A DNA stretch of 64,000 nt, from the NCBI RefSeq assembly GCF_024171785.1, contig NZ_JAMTCK010000001.1, forward strand, positions 372,134 through 436,133, in the 5' to 3' direction. The stretch comes from Goodfellowiella coeruleoviolacea. GTDB lineage: Bacteria; Actinomycetota; Actinomycetes; Mycobacteriales; Pseudonocardiaceae. Within the stretch, counting starts at the first letter, position 1. The number at the start of each line of letters is the position of its first letter. The notes beneath the pieces are model-generated. The model saw only the letters and a program-made list of their open reading frames with translations. It made no database searches and was not told where the DNA came from. Positions 54,179 to 62,632 of the stretch are shown one piece after another. The position numbers were made by a program, and so were the translations under genes.

Positions 54179-56476
54179 ATGAGTTCTCCTCCCCGTTCCG
54201 CCCGGTCACAGCGTTGTGCCAGGCTCGCCGCCGCAGCGGCCCTGCTCGGCCTGACACCCCTGCTCGTCCCGATCGCCGCGGTCCCCGTCGCCGCGGTCCC
54301 GATCAGCTCGGCCCCAGTCAGCTCGGCCCCGATCAGCTCGACCCCGGTCAGCTCGGCGCCGGCCGCCGCGGCCACCTGCGGCAGCGACAACGTCGCGCTC
54401 AACCGCCCGGCGACCGCGTCCTCCACCGAGAACGGCGGCACGCCCGCCGCGGCGGCGGTCGACGGCAACACCGCCACCCGGTGGTCGAGCGCGTTCAGCG
54501 ACCCGCAGTGGTTGCAGGTGGACCTCGGCGCGTCCCACCAGGTCTGCCAGGTCTCCCTGGTCTGGGAAGCCGCCTACGGCACGGCGTTCCAGCTCCAGCT
54601 CTCGGACGACACCACCGACTGGCGGACCGTCCACAGCACGGTGGCCGGCACCGGCGGCACCCAGACCCTCGACGTGACCGGCACCGGCCGCTACCTCCGG
54701 GTGCACGGCACCGCGCGGGCCACCGGGTACGGGTACTCACTGTGGGAACTGGCCGTCCGTACCATGTCCGACGCGTCCACTCCACTGCCGCCCACCGACC
54801 CCCGCAACCCCGACTTCGGCCCGAACGTCGCGGTGTTCGGGCCGTCGTCGTCCCCGGCCGACATCCAGAACCGGCTCAACGCCATCGCCGCCCAGCAGCA
54901 CACCAACCAGTTCGGCACCGAGCGCCACGCGGTGCTGTTCCAGCCCGGTTCCTACACCGCCGACGTCAACCTCGGCTTCTACACCCAGGTCGCCGGGCTC
55001 GGCCTGCTCCCGGACGAGGTCAACCTCAACGGGCACGTGCGGGTGGAGGCGGACTGGTTGCAGCAGGGCGACAACCCCAACAACAAGGGCAACGCCACGC
55101 AGAACTTCTGGCGGTCCGCGGAGAACCTGTCGGTGACCCTGCCCGCCGGCCAGATCGAGCGCTGGGCGGTGTCCCAGGCCGCGCCCTACCGCCGCATGCA
55201 CCTGCGCGGCCAGGTGCAGCTGTGGAACGGCGCGGACGGCTGGGCCAGCGGCGGGCTGATCGCCGACAGCAGGATCGACGGCCTGGTCGAGTCCGGCTCC
55301 CAGCAGCAGTTCCTGACCCGCAACAGCGAGCTGGGCGGCGGCTGGTCCGGTTCGGTGTGGAACATGGTGTTCGTGGGCTCGGCCGGCGCGCCGCCACAGC
55401 ACTTCCCCGACCCCGCGCACACCGTGGTGGACACCGCGCCCCGGGTTCGCGAGAAGCCCTTCCTCCACCTCGACCCGACCGGCGCCTACCACGTGTTCGT
55501 GCCGGCGCTGCGGCAGAACGCCCGAGGCACCAGCTGGTCCGCTGGCACGCCGGCCGGCTCGTCGATCTCGCTCAGCCAGTTCTTCCTGGTCAAGCCGGGC
55601 ACCAGCGCGGCGACCATCAACACCGCGCTCGCCCAGGGCCGCCACCTGCTGTTCACCCCCGGCGTCCACCACCTCACCGACACCATCCGGGTGACCAGGG
55701 CGGACACCGTCGTGCTCGGTCTGGGCCTGGCCACCCTGGTGCCCGACACCGGCAGGGCCGCCATCTCCGTGGCGGACGTGGACGGCGTCAAGCTGGCCGG
55801 CCTGCTGGTCGACGCGGGCCCGGTGAACTCGCCGGTGCTGGTGGAGGTGGGCGAGCCGGGCTCGTCCCGCGACCACGCCGCCAACCCCACCTCGCTGCAC
55901 GACGTGTTCTTCCGCGTCGGCGGCGCCGGCGCCGGCAGGGCCACCACCAGCCTGGTGGTGCACAGCGACGACACCATCATCGACCACATCTGGGCGTGGC
56001 GGGGCGACCACGGCACCGGGGTCGGCTGGACGGTCAACACCGCGGCCACCGGCGTGCTGGTCAACGGCGCCGACGTCACCGCCTACGGGCTGTTCGCCGA
56101 GCACTACCAGCAGCACAACGTGGTCTGGACCGGCAACGGCGGGCGGACCTACATGTTCCAGAACGAGCTGCCCTACGACCCGCCCGACCAGGCGGCCTGG
56201 ATGAACGGCTCGACCCAGGGCTACGCCGCCTACAAGGTGGCCGACTCGGTCACCACGCACGAGGCGTGGGGTGTGGGCAGCTACTGCTTCAACAACGTCA
56301 ACCCCGCGATCGTCACGGCGCGCGCCTTCGAGGTGCCCAGCACCCCGGGCGTGCGGTTCCACGACCTGGTGACGGTGTCCCTGGGCGGCCAGGGCACGAT
56401 CAGCAACGTCATCAACAACACCGGCGGGCCGGCGAACTCCACGACCGGAATCCGGTACCTGGTCAGCTACCCGTGA
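54179..56476 (+). CDS. Secreted discoidin-module protein with right-handed beta-helix domain
   Basis: A 765-aa exported protein. After the signal peptide comes a Val/Pro/Ser repeat region (PISSAPVSSAPISSTPVSSA; four near-identical 15-bp units around 54300-54360). A discoidin module (about 66-195: NVALNRPATASSTENGG to YGYSLWELAV) is followed by a large domain beginning FGPNVAVFGPSSSPADIQNRLNAIA, which looks like the pectate-lyase-like beta-helix of a common actinobacterial family often labelled coagulation factor 5/8 domain protein or, wrongly, adenylyl cyclase. Some distantly similar beta-helix enzymes (GH55, GH87) attack glucans, so a glucan-degrading role is plausible by fold and context, but I cannot identify catalytic residues. 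Confidence 0.8.
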   Translation: MSSPPRSARSQRCARLAAAAALLGLTPLLVPIAAVPVAAVPISSAPVSSAPISSTPVSSAPAAAATCGSDNVALNRPATASSTENGGTPAAAAVDGNTATRWSSAFSDPQWLQVDLGASHQVCQVSLVWEAAYGTAFQLQLSDDTTDWRTVHSTVAGTGGTQTLDVTGTGRYLRVHGTARATGYGYSLWELAVRTMSDASTPLPPTDPRNPDFGPNVAVFGPSSSPADIQNRLNAIAAQQHTNQFGTERHAVLFQPGSYTADVNLGFYTQVAGLGLLPDEVNLNGHVRVEADWLQQGDNPNNKGNATQNFWRSAENLSVTLPAGQIERWAVSQAAPYRRMHLRGQVQLWNGADGWASGGLIADSRIDGLVESGSQQQFLTRNSELGGGWSGSVWNMVFVGSAGAPPQHFPDPAHTVVDTAPRVREKPFLHLDPTGAYHVFVPALRQNARGTSWSAGTPAGSSISLSQFFLVKPGTSAATINTALAQGRHLLFTPGVHHLTDTIRVTRADTVVLGLGLATLVPDTGRAAISVADVDGVKLAGLLVDAGPVNSPVLVEVGEPGSSRDHAANPTSLHDVFFRVGGAGAGRATTSLVVHSDDTIIDHIWAWRGDHGTGVGWTVNTAATGVLVNGADVTAYGLFAEHYQQHNVVWTGNGGRTYMFQNELPYDPPDQAAWMNGSTQGYAAYKVADSVTTHEAWGVGSYCFNNVNPAIVTARAFEVPSTPGVRFHDLVTVSLGGQGTISNVINNTGGPANSTTGIRYLVSYP

Positions 56477-56544
56477 GCAACGGCGCCCCGGCGCACCACG
56501 CGGCCCTGGTCGGCGACCGGCCCGCGGCCGGCCGCCGACCAGGG

Positions 56545-57147
56545 CTAGGCGCGCGCTGACGCGGCGTGCTCGCCCGGTGGTGCCCAGCCGTGCGCGAGGA
56601 TGTCGAAGATCTCCTCGACGGCGGCCCGGCGGTCCGGTCGGTTGCGGGCGAGTGCCGGGATTTCGAGCACGAACCGGGCAAGGGTCACGCAGGCGAGGTC
56701 GTCGTGGTCGACGCCGACCTCGTCGGCGATGGCCGCGCTGAGGGTGTCGGTGTGCCGGGTCCACATGCGCTCGGCGTACGCGCGCAGCGCCGGTGTGGAC
56801 TCCACCAGGTTGGTGAACTCGGCCGCCTGCGGGTGCGCCGCGATCGGCAGCCAGCTGTCCAGGATGTGCTGTCGGAGAGCGTCGAGGATGCTCTGGCCGT
56901 CGGCTCGCTGCCGCACCGAGGCGACCAGGTTCGACTCGCGGTCCTGCTCCTGGTCGAACACCAGCGCTTCCTTGCTGCTGAAGTGCTTGAACACCGTGGT
57001 CGTCGACACGTCGGCCTGGTCGGCGATGTCCCGGATGCTGACCTGGTCGTAGCCGCGCTCCAGGAAGAGCCGCAGTGCGGCGTCGGCGATCGCTTGCCGG
57101 GTGGCCGCCTTCTTGCGTTCGCGGCGACTGACAGGGGGCACGGTCAT
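56545..57147 (-). CDS. TetR/AcrR family regulator
   Basis: A 200-aa TetR repressor. It opens with RRERKKAATRQAIADAALRLFLERGYDQVSIRDIADQADVSTTTVFKHFSSKEAL, a typical HTH. It is divergent from the Tet(X)-like monooxygenase gene across 158 bp that contains a run of 17-bp direct repeats, presumably its binding sites. Start at 57147 (MTVPPVSRRER). Such pairs commonly form drug- or metabolite-inducible units. Convergent with the beta-helix protein gene. Confidence 0.92.
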   Translation of the reverse strand: MTVPPVSRRERKKAATRQAIADAALRLFLERGYDQVSIRDIADQADVSTTTVFKHFSSKEALVFDQEQDRESNLVASVRQRADGQSILDALRQHILDSWLPIAAHPQAAEFTNLVESTPALRAYAERMWTRHTDTLSAAIADEVGVDHDDLACVTLARFVLEIPALARNRPDRRAAVEEIFDILAHGWAPPGEHAASARA

Positions 57148-57161
57148 GGTGTGAGCGTATC

Positions 57162-57229
57162 CGATAGTTGCATCCGTAGCTAAGTTACATCGTTGGCTAA
57201 GTTGTACCTGTCGCTAAGTTGACTCATTG
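57162..57229. repeat. Four 17-bp direct repeats in the TetR/monooxygenase intergenic region
   Basis: GCTAAGTT starts at 57179, 57196 and 57213, exactly 17 bp apart. A degenerate copy, CGATAGTT, starts at 57162, again 17 bp before. Each unit is GCTAAGTT plus 9 more variable bases. The array is AT-rich against its surroundings and occupies the promoter region of both divergent genes. Confidence 0.8.
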
Positions 57230-57305
57230 CACTTTTGAACTCGCTCTGCTTTGCTGGGGATGTCCGTGCCCGAGCGGCACACCCCGTCGATCGCGAGGAA
57301 CACCC

Positions 57306-58448
57306 ATGAACTCCCCCGCACCCGCCCGCGCCAGAATCAGCGTCATCGGTGCCGGCCCCGGCGGCCTGACCTGCGCCCGCATCCTGCAGCAGCACGGGAT
57401 GGCGGTGACGGTCTACGACCGCGACCCCGGCCCCGACGCGCGCGACCAGGGCGGCACCCTCGACCTGCACGCCGACAACGGCCAGATCGCCCTGCGGGAA
57501 GCCGGCCTGCTCGACGAGTTCTTCAGGCTGGCCCGCCCCGAGGGGCAGGAGATGCGCCAGCTGGACCCGACGGGCACGATCACCGCCCACCACGTCCCGG
57601 CGCCCGACGAACTCTTCAAGCCGGAGATCGACCGCGGTCAGCTGCGCACCCTGCTGCTCGACTCCCTGCGGCCGGGAACGGTGCACTGGGGCCGCGCGCT
57701 CACCGTGGTCGGCGGGCCGGCCGAGGGGCCACGGCAGCTGCACTTCGCCGACGGCACGACCGTCGAGACCGATCTGGTCATCGGTGCCGACGGCGCCTTC
57801 TCCCGGGTGCGCCCGGCCGTGTCCCCCGCCGTCCCCGAGCACACCGGGGTGAGCTTCCTGGAAGCCTGGTTCTCCGACGTCGAGAACCGGCACCCCGACA
57901 TCGCCGAACTGGTCGGCCCGGGCAGCGCCGCCGCGGCCGACGGCGACCGCGGCCTGTTCGCCCAACGCAACAGCGGAAACCACATCCGCGTCTACATCAT
58001 CCAGAAAGTGCCGGTCGACTGGATCAGCGCGAGCGGCCTGCGCGTCGACGACACCGACGGCATCCGCGCGCTGCTGCTCGACGAGTACGCCCACTGGTCG
58101 CCGCGCATGCGCCAGCTGATCACCGACAACGACGGCCCCTACGTCGACCGGCCGATCTTCGCGCTCCCCGTCCCGCACACCTGGGAGCACAACCCGACGG
58201 TGACCCTGCTCGGCGACGCCGCCCACCTCATGCCGCCGCTGGGCGTCGGCGTCAACCTCGCCATGCTCGACGCCAGCGAACTCGCCCTCGCCCTCGCGAA
58301 CGCGGCCACCGTCGACGACGCCATCCGCACCTACGAGAAGACCATGCTCCCCCGCTCCACCGAGACGGCCAAGGCCCTCGAACACGGCGCCGAACACCTG
58401 CTGTCCGCCGACGTACCCGACTTCGGTCCGGACGGCGTCCGGTCCTGA
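57306..58448 (+). CDS. Tet(X)-like FAD-dependent monooxygenase
   Basis: A 380-aa flavoprotein monooxygenase. The FAD motif is VIGAGPGGLTCARILQQHG, then DQGGTLDLHADNGQIALREAGLLDEF, PEIDRGQLRTLLLDSL, LVIGADGAFSRVR and LLGDAAHLMPPLGVGVNLAMLDASELA. The order and wording (GGTLDLH, PEI-R, GDAAHLMPP) closely follow Tet(X) and relatives, which hydroxylate tetracyclines, so this could inactivate such a drug or act on another polycyclic molecule. Length also matches (about 380 aa). ATG at 57306 with GAGG upstream; earlier in-frame starts are unrelated. Regulated probably by the divergent TetR. Confidence 0.88.
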   Translation: MNSPAPARARISVIGAGPGGLTCARILQQHGMAVTVYDRDPGPDARDQGGTLDLHADNGQIALREAGLLDEFFRLARPEGQEMRQLDPTGTITAHHVPAPDELFKPEIDRGQLRTLLLDSLRPGTVHWGRALTVVGGPAEGPRQLHFADGTTVETDLVIGADGAFSRVRPAVSPAVPEHTGVSFLEAWFSDVENRHPDIAELVGPGSAAAADGDRGLFAQRNSGNHIRVYIIQKVPVDWISASGLRVDDTDGIRALLLDEYAHWSPRMRQLITDNDGPYVDRPIFALPVPHTWEHNPTVTLLGDAAHLMPPLGVGVNLAMLDASELALALANAATVDDAIRTYEKTMLPRSTETAKALEHGAEHLLSADVPDFGPDGVRS

Positions 58449-58520
58449 GCGCCCGCCGGCGCTCGCCTGCCTTCCGAGGCAACCAGGTCAACCGATCGAG
58501 TTGTCGAAATTGTGGGTTGT

Positions 58521-58553
58521 GCTGGACGGCCTTACGGTCGGGCCGATCCAGCT
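58521..58553 (+). terminator. Hairpin between the monooxygenase and hydrogenase-maturation genes
   Basis: GCTGGA-CGGCC (58521-58531) pairs with GGCCG-A-TCCAGC (58541-58553) with one bulged base. It may end the monooxygenase transcript or lie in the leader of the following operon, 23 bp before the SIS gene start. Confidence 0.45.
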
Positions 58554-58576
58554 CCGACCCGCAAGGAAGTGATCGC

Positions 58577-59194
58577 ATGGCGCGGGCGTCGACCGATGCC
58601 GGTGCGGTGCGCGTCCTCTTCGGACAGCGCACCGCACCCATCCAACACCTGGCCGAACAGGCGGGCCAGATCGCCGACGCCTGCCGGGCGATGGCCGCGC
58701 GCTTCCACGACGGCGGCAAACTGGTGGTCTTCGGCAGCGGTGAGCAGTGCGCGGACGCGCAGCACGTCGCCGTGGAGTTCGTGCACCCGGTCATCGTGGG
58801 AAAGCGCGCCCTGCCGGCGATCTCGCTCACCGGGGACGTGGCGACGCTGACCGGGGTGGCCAGTCGGGCCGGTTTCGCCGAGATCTTCACCCACCAGCTC
58901 CGCTTCCTCGCCGAACCGCACGACATCGCGCTCGGCCTCGCGGGCAACGGGAACCACGACGACGTGGTGCGCGCTCTGGCGCACGCCAGGCAACTGGGCA
59001 TGCTGACCGTCGCGATGGTCGGCGCCGACCCGGTCACCGCGCCGGCGCGGCTGGCCGACCACGTGCTCACCGCGCACTCGGCCGATCCCCGGGTGGTCAA
59101 GGAGGTCCACGTCACCACCTACCACCTGCTGTGGGAACTGGTGCACGTCTTCCTCGAACGGCCGGACCCGCTCGCGTCGGGTGCGGTCGCGTGA
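58577..59194 (+). CDS. SIS-domain protein 1 of the hydrogenase locus
   Basis: A 205-aa SIS (sugar isomerase) domain protein, nearest to GmhA-type sedoheptulose-7-phosphate isomerases. The phosphate-binding loop, normally GNGGSxxDAQH, is here VVFGSGEQCADAQHVAVEF, so two Gly/Ser positions are altered; later motifs ISLTGDVATLTGVASRAGFAEIFTHQL and GLAGNGNHDDVVRAL are kept, with GNGNH replacing the usual TSGNS. Loss of both phosphate-site serines argues against ordinary isomerase activity. It heads the maturation operon and overlaps the next gene by 4 bp (GTGA). GmhA-like genes have been noted in actinobacterial group 1h hydrogenase loci, as I recall; their role is unsettled. Confidence 0.82.
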   Translation: MARASTDAGAVRVLFGQRTAPIQHLAEQAGQIADACRAMAARFHDGGKLVVFGSGEQCADAQHVAVEFVHPVIVGKRALPAISLTGDVATLTGVASRAGFAEIFTHQLRFLAEPHDIALGLAGNGNHDDVVRALAHARQLGMLTVAMVGADPVTAPARLADHVLTAHSADPRVVKEVHVTTYHLLWELVHVFLERPDPLASGAVA

Positions 59195-59412
59195 GCGGCC
59201 AGCAGGGCGGTGGGCGCTGTTCCACCGGTGTCTGCGCCACCTGTGCCGACCTGGCCGAGGAGGCCACGGTGCTGCGCCTGCTCGACCGGGGCATGGCCGT
59301 GGTCGCCACCGGTGCCGGCGAGCTGGAGGTGAGTGTCGCGCTGGTGGCGGCGGCCGTCGGCGACACGGTCCTGGTGCACGCGGGCGAGGCCATCGCCGTG
59401 GTGCGGGGGTGA
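59191..59412 (+). CDS. HypC/HupF-like small protein lacking the N-terminal Cys
   Basis: A 73-aa protein with the OB-fold-like HypC pattern in its second half (RLLDRGMAVVATGAGELEVSVALVAAAVGDTVLVHAGEAIAVV). True HypC begins M-C and uses Cys2 to carry the Fe(CN)2CO group; here the N terminus is MSGQQGGGRCSTGVCATCADL with a C-x4-C-x2-C cluster instead. GTG at 59191 overlaps SIS gene 1. A canonical HypC is encoded only two genes later, so this one must have a separate job, perhaps as a scaffold with the SIS proteins. Similar proteins occur in other actinobacterial hydrogenase loci as HupF/HypC family members. Confidence 0.75.
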   Translation: MSGQQGGGRCSTGVCATCADLAEEATVLRLLDRGMAVVATGAGELEVSVALVAAAVGDTVLVHAGEAIAVVRG

Positions 59413-59419
59413 GCCCGCG

Positions 59420-60127
59420 GTGACCAGCCAGACCACGGCCGACGGCGCCGAGTTCGGGTCCCTCTACCCGTTCCTCTACCGGGACAACCGGCCTGATGAG
59501 TCCATTGTGGACGAGGTGTGCCGGTCCATCGTGGCCAAGACGCGGGAGATCACCGCGCTGCGCGAGGACGTGCTGGCCCGCGACGGCGCCCGGCTGCTCG
59601 ACTGCGCCACGGCCGTGGCGCACCGGTTCGCCGCCGGCGGTCGGCTGCTCGCCTTCGGCAACGGCGGCAGCTCCACCGACGCGCAGGAGCTGGCCAGCCT
59701 GTTCCTGAACCCGTCCGGCCGGTTCCGCCCGCTGCCGGCGTTCGGACTCACCAACGACATCGCGGTCATCACCGCGCTGTCCAACGACGTCGGGTTCGAC
59801 CTGGTGTTCTCCCGGCAGCTCGCCGCGCTCGGCCGCGCCGGGGACATCGCGGTCGGGCTGTCCACCAGTGGCAACTCCGAGAACCTGCTCCGCGCGTTCG
59901 CCGAGGCACGCCGGCGCGGGATGTTGACCGTCGGCATCGCCGGCTACGACGGCGGGAAGATGGCCGAGCTGGACAGCATCGACCACCTGTTCGTGGTGCG
60001 CTCCGACTCGGTGCACCGCGTCCAGGAAGCCCAGACCACCATCTACCACGTGCTGTGGGAACTCACCGTGGCCGCGCTCACCGGGGCCTCCGGTGCGGTG
60101 GCGGCGCACCCGGACGGGAATGGGTGA
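59420..60127 (+). CDS. SIS-domain protein 2 (GmhA-like) of the hydrogenase locus
   Basis: A 235-aa SIS-domain protein. An N-terminal extension of about 60 residues (EFGSLYPFLYRDNRPDESIVDEVCRSIVAKTREITALRE) precedes an intact phosphate-binding loop, LLAFGNGGSSTDAQELASLF, and the second motif VGLSTSGNSENLLRAFAEARRRGM. Unlike SIS protein 1 it keeps the Gly/Ser residues expected to bind a sugar phosphate, so it may be the active partner of an unequal pair. GTG at 59420, 7 bp after the HypC-like gene. The substrate is unknown. Confidence 0.85.
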   Translation: MTSQTTADGAEFGSLYPFLYRDNRPDESIVDEVCRSIVAKTREITALREDVLARDGARLLDCATAVAHRFAAGGRLLAFGNGGSSTDAQELASLFLNPSGRFRPLPAFGLTNDIAVITALSNDVGFDLVFSRQLAALGRAGDIAVGLSTSGNSENLLRAFAEARRRGMLTVGIAGYDGGKMAELDSIDHLFVVRSDSVHRVQEAQTTIYHVLWELTVAALTGASGAVAAHPDGNG

Positions 60128-60131
60128 TCGC

Positions 60132-60404
60132 ATGTGCCTCGGCATACCCGGTGAGATCATCGAGATCCGGCAGGACCGGCCCGACCTGGCGACCGTGGCG
60201 GTCAGCGGGGTGAAGCGGGCGATCAACATCGGGCTGCTCGCCGACGACCCACCCCTGCCGGGTGACTGGGTCCTCATCCACGTCGGCTTCGCACTGTCCA
60301 AGATAGACGAGGACGAGGCCGCGGCGGCCATGGAGTTCCTGGAGGACATCGGTCAGTCCTATGTGGACGAGGTGGCCGCACTGCGGGAATCCGACATCGA
60401 CTAG
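60132..60404 (+). CDS. hypC: Hydrogenase maturation chaperone HypC
   Basis: A 90-aa HypC: MCLGIPGEIIEIRQDRPDLATVAVSGVKRAINIGLL at the start with the essential Cys2, then GDWVLIHVGFALSKIDEDEA, the family's closing strands and helix. HypC binds HypD and holds the Fe(CN)2CO moiety before passing it to the hydrogenase large subunit. ATG at 60132, 4 bp after the SIS 2 stop; hypD follows after 11 bp. Confidence 0.96.
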   Translation: MCLGIPGEIIEIRQDRPDLATVAVSGVKRAINIGLLADDPPLPGDWVLIHVGFALSKIDEDEAAAAMEFLEDIGQSYVDEVAALRESDID

Positions 60405-60415
60405 GGGCTGAGCAG

Positions 60416-61543
60416 ATGCGTTTCGTCGACGAGTTCCGCGACGCGAGCACCGCGCGAGCGCTGGCCGCCAAGATCAGCAAACTGTGCGAGCCCGGCCGGC
60501 ACTACAAGTTCATGGAGGTGTGCGGCGGGCACACGCACACCATCTACAAGCACGGCCTGGAGGACTACCTCCCGGACAACATCACCCTGGTGCACGGCCC
60601 CGGCTGCCCGGTGTGCGTGATCCCGATGGGCCGGGTGGACGACGCCATCCACATCGCCCGCCAGCCCGGTGTGCTGATGACCTCCTTCGGCGACATGATG
60701 CGGGTGCCCGGTTCGGACGGGAACTTCTTCGACTCCAACGCGGCGGGCACCAACATCCGGATGGTGTACTCACCGCTGGACTCGCTGAAGATCGCCAGGC
60801 AGCACCCCGACCTGCACGTGGTGTTCATGGCCATCGGGTTCGAGACCACCGCGCCGTCCACGGCCATGACCGTGCTGCGCGCGGCCGAGGAGGGCATCGA
60901 CAACTTCTCGGTGTTCTGCAACCACGTGACGATCATCCCGGCGATCAAGGCCATCCTGGACTCCCCCGACCTGCGGCTGGACGGCTTCCTCGGACCGGGC
61001 CACGTGTCCACGGTGATCGGCTGCCGCCCGTACGAGTTCATCGCCCGCGACCACGGCAAACCCGTGGTGGTGGCCGGCTTCGAGCCGCTGGACATCCTCC
61101 AGTCGATCTACCTGCTGATGCGGCAGCTGCGCCAGGGCCGCGCCGAGGTGGAGAACCAGTACGCCCGGGTGGTGCCCTGGGACGGCAACCCGGTGGCGCT
61201 GCGGGCGATCAACGCGGTCATGGAGCCGCGCCCGTACTTCGAGTGGCGCGGCCTCGGCTTCATCTCGCACTCGGCCATGCGGATGCGGGACCGCTACGCC
61301 GGGCTGGACGCCGAGCGGCGGTTCGACCTGCCCGGCGTGCGGGTCGCCGATCCCAAGGCGTGCCAGTGCGGCGAGGTGCTCAAGGGCGTGCTCAAACCGT
61401 GGGAGTGCAAGGTGTTCGGCACCGCCTGCACCCCGGAGACCCCGATCGGCACGTGCATGGTCTCGCCCGAGGGCGCGTGCGCGGCGTACTACAACTTCGG
61501 CCGGTTCGACCGGCGGCGGGTGCGGGAGGTGAGCCGGGCGTGA
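60416..61543 (+). CDS. hypD: Hydrogenase maturation factor HypD
   Basis: A 375-aa HypD, the iron-sulphur scaffold on which the Fe(CN)2CO group is assembled. Conserved motifs are EVCGGHTHTIYKHG, HGPGCPVCVIPMG, AIGFETTAPSTA, FCNHVTIIPA and the C-terminal [4Fe-4S] Cys set AKACQCG-like (PKACQCGEVL) plus CKVFGTACTPETPIGTCMVSPEGACAAYY. Length is normal. Its stop overlaps the hypE start (GTGA, 61540-61543). Confidence 0.97.
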   Translation: MRFVDEFRDASTARALAAKISKLCEPGRHYKFMEVCGGHTHTIYKHGLEDYLPDNITLVHGPGCPVCVIPMGRVDDAIHIARQPGVLMTSFGDMMRVPGSDGNFFDSNAAGTNIRMVYSPLDSLKIARQHPDLHVVFMAIGFETTAPSTAMTVLRAAEEGIDNFSVFCNHVTIIPAIKAILDSPDLRLDGFLGPGHVSTVIGCRPYEFIARDHGKPVVVAGFEPLDILQSIYLLMRQLRQGRAEVENQYARVVPWDGNPVALRAINAVMEPRPYFEWRGLGFISHSAMRMRDRYAGLDAERRFDLPGVRVADPKACQCGEVLKGVLKPWECKVFGTACTPETPIGTCMVSPEGACAAYYNFGRFDRRRVREVSRA

Positions 61544-62625
61544 GCATCACCCCGACCGAGCGCGAGCAGCGCGTGCTCGACCGGATCGACCAGGTGCGGC
61601 GCCGGCCGGCGCGGGTGCGCGAGGAGCGCGTCACCCTGGCGCACGGGTCCGGCGGCAAGGCCACCAAGAACCTGATCGAGGCGGTTTTCCTGGCATCGCT
61701 GGGCAATCCACTGCTGGACCGGCTGGAGGACGGCGCGGTGTTCCCGGTGGACGCCGGCCGGCTGGCGCTGACCACGGACTCGTTCGTGGTGTCACCGCTG
61801 TTCTTCCCCGGCGGGAACATCGGTGACCTGGCGGTCAACGGCACCGTGAACGACCTGGCGGTGTCCGGCGCCAGGCCGCTGCACCTGACCGCGGGCTTCA
61901 TCCTGGAGGAGGGCTTTCCCATCGCCGACCTCACCGGGATCGTGGCGTCCATGGCCGCCGCCGCCCGCGCCGCTGGCGTGCGCATCGTCGCCGGCGACAC
62001 CAAGGTGGTGCAGCGCGGCAAGGCCGACGGGTGCTACATCAACACCGCCGGCATCGGCGTGGTGGAACACGACGTGGCGTTGGGGGTGGACACCGCGCGG
62101 CCGGGGGACGCGGTGCTGGTGTCCGGGCCGATCGGCGCGCACGGGGTGACCATCATGCTGGCCCGCGGCGAGCTGGACATCGACGCCGACCTGGTCTCGG
62201 ACACCGCACCCGTGCACGAGCTGGTCGCCGGCCTGCTCGCGGCCGTGCCCGGGGTGCGCGCGCTGCGCGACGCCACGCGCGGGGGTGTGGCCACCATCCT
62301 CAACGAGATCGCCGAGGCCGCCAACGTGGCCGTGCTGGTCGACGAGGCCGCCGTACCGGTGCAGGCACCGGTACGCGGCGCCTGCGAACTGCTCGGCATC
62401 GACCCGCTCTACGTGGCCTGCGAGGGCCGGATCGTCGTGGTGGTGGACGGCGCGGCCGCGGACGAGGCGCTGGCGGTGCTGCGCACCCACCCGCTGGGGG
62501 CGCAGGCCGCGGTCATCGGGCGGATCGCCGCCGACCCGCCCGGACTGGTGCTGCTCAACACCGCCTTCGGCGGCACCCGGATCGTCGACCTGCTCGTCGG
62601 CGACCCGCTGCCGCGGATCTGCTGA
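61540..62625 (+). CDS. hypE: Hydrogenase maturation factor HypE
   Basis: A 361-aa HypE of the PurM-like ATPase fold. It dehydrates the carbamoyl group on its C-terminal Cys to make the cyanide ligands. Seen are LAHGSGGKATKNLIEAVF, LALTTDSFVVSPLFFPGGNIGDLAVNGTVNDLAVSGARP, RDATRGGVATILNEIAE and the essential terminal Cys (DPLPRIC). GTG start inside the hypD stop. An N-terminal extension of about 30 residues (REQRVLDRIDQVRRRPARVREE) precedes the usual start of the family. Confidence 0.97.
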   Translation: MSITPTEREQRVLDRIDQVRRRPARVREERVTLAHGSGGKATKNLIEAVFLASLGNPLLDRLEDGAVFPVDAGRLALTTDSFVVSPLFFPGGNIGDLAVNGTVNDLAVSGARPLHLTAGFILEEGFPIADLTGIVASMAAAARAAGVRIVAGDTKVVQRGKADGCYINTAGIGVVEHDVALGVDTARPGDAVLVSGPIGAHGVTIMLARGELDIDADLVSDTAPVHELVAGLLAAVPGVRALRDATRGGVATILNEIAEAANVAVLVDEAAVPVQAPVRGACELLGIDPLYVACEGRIVVVVDGAAADEALAVLRTHPLGAQAAVIGRIAADPPGLVLLNTAFGGTRIVDLLVGDPLPRIC

Positions 62626-62632
62626 GCGCGCC

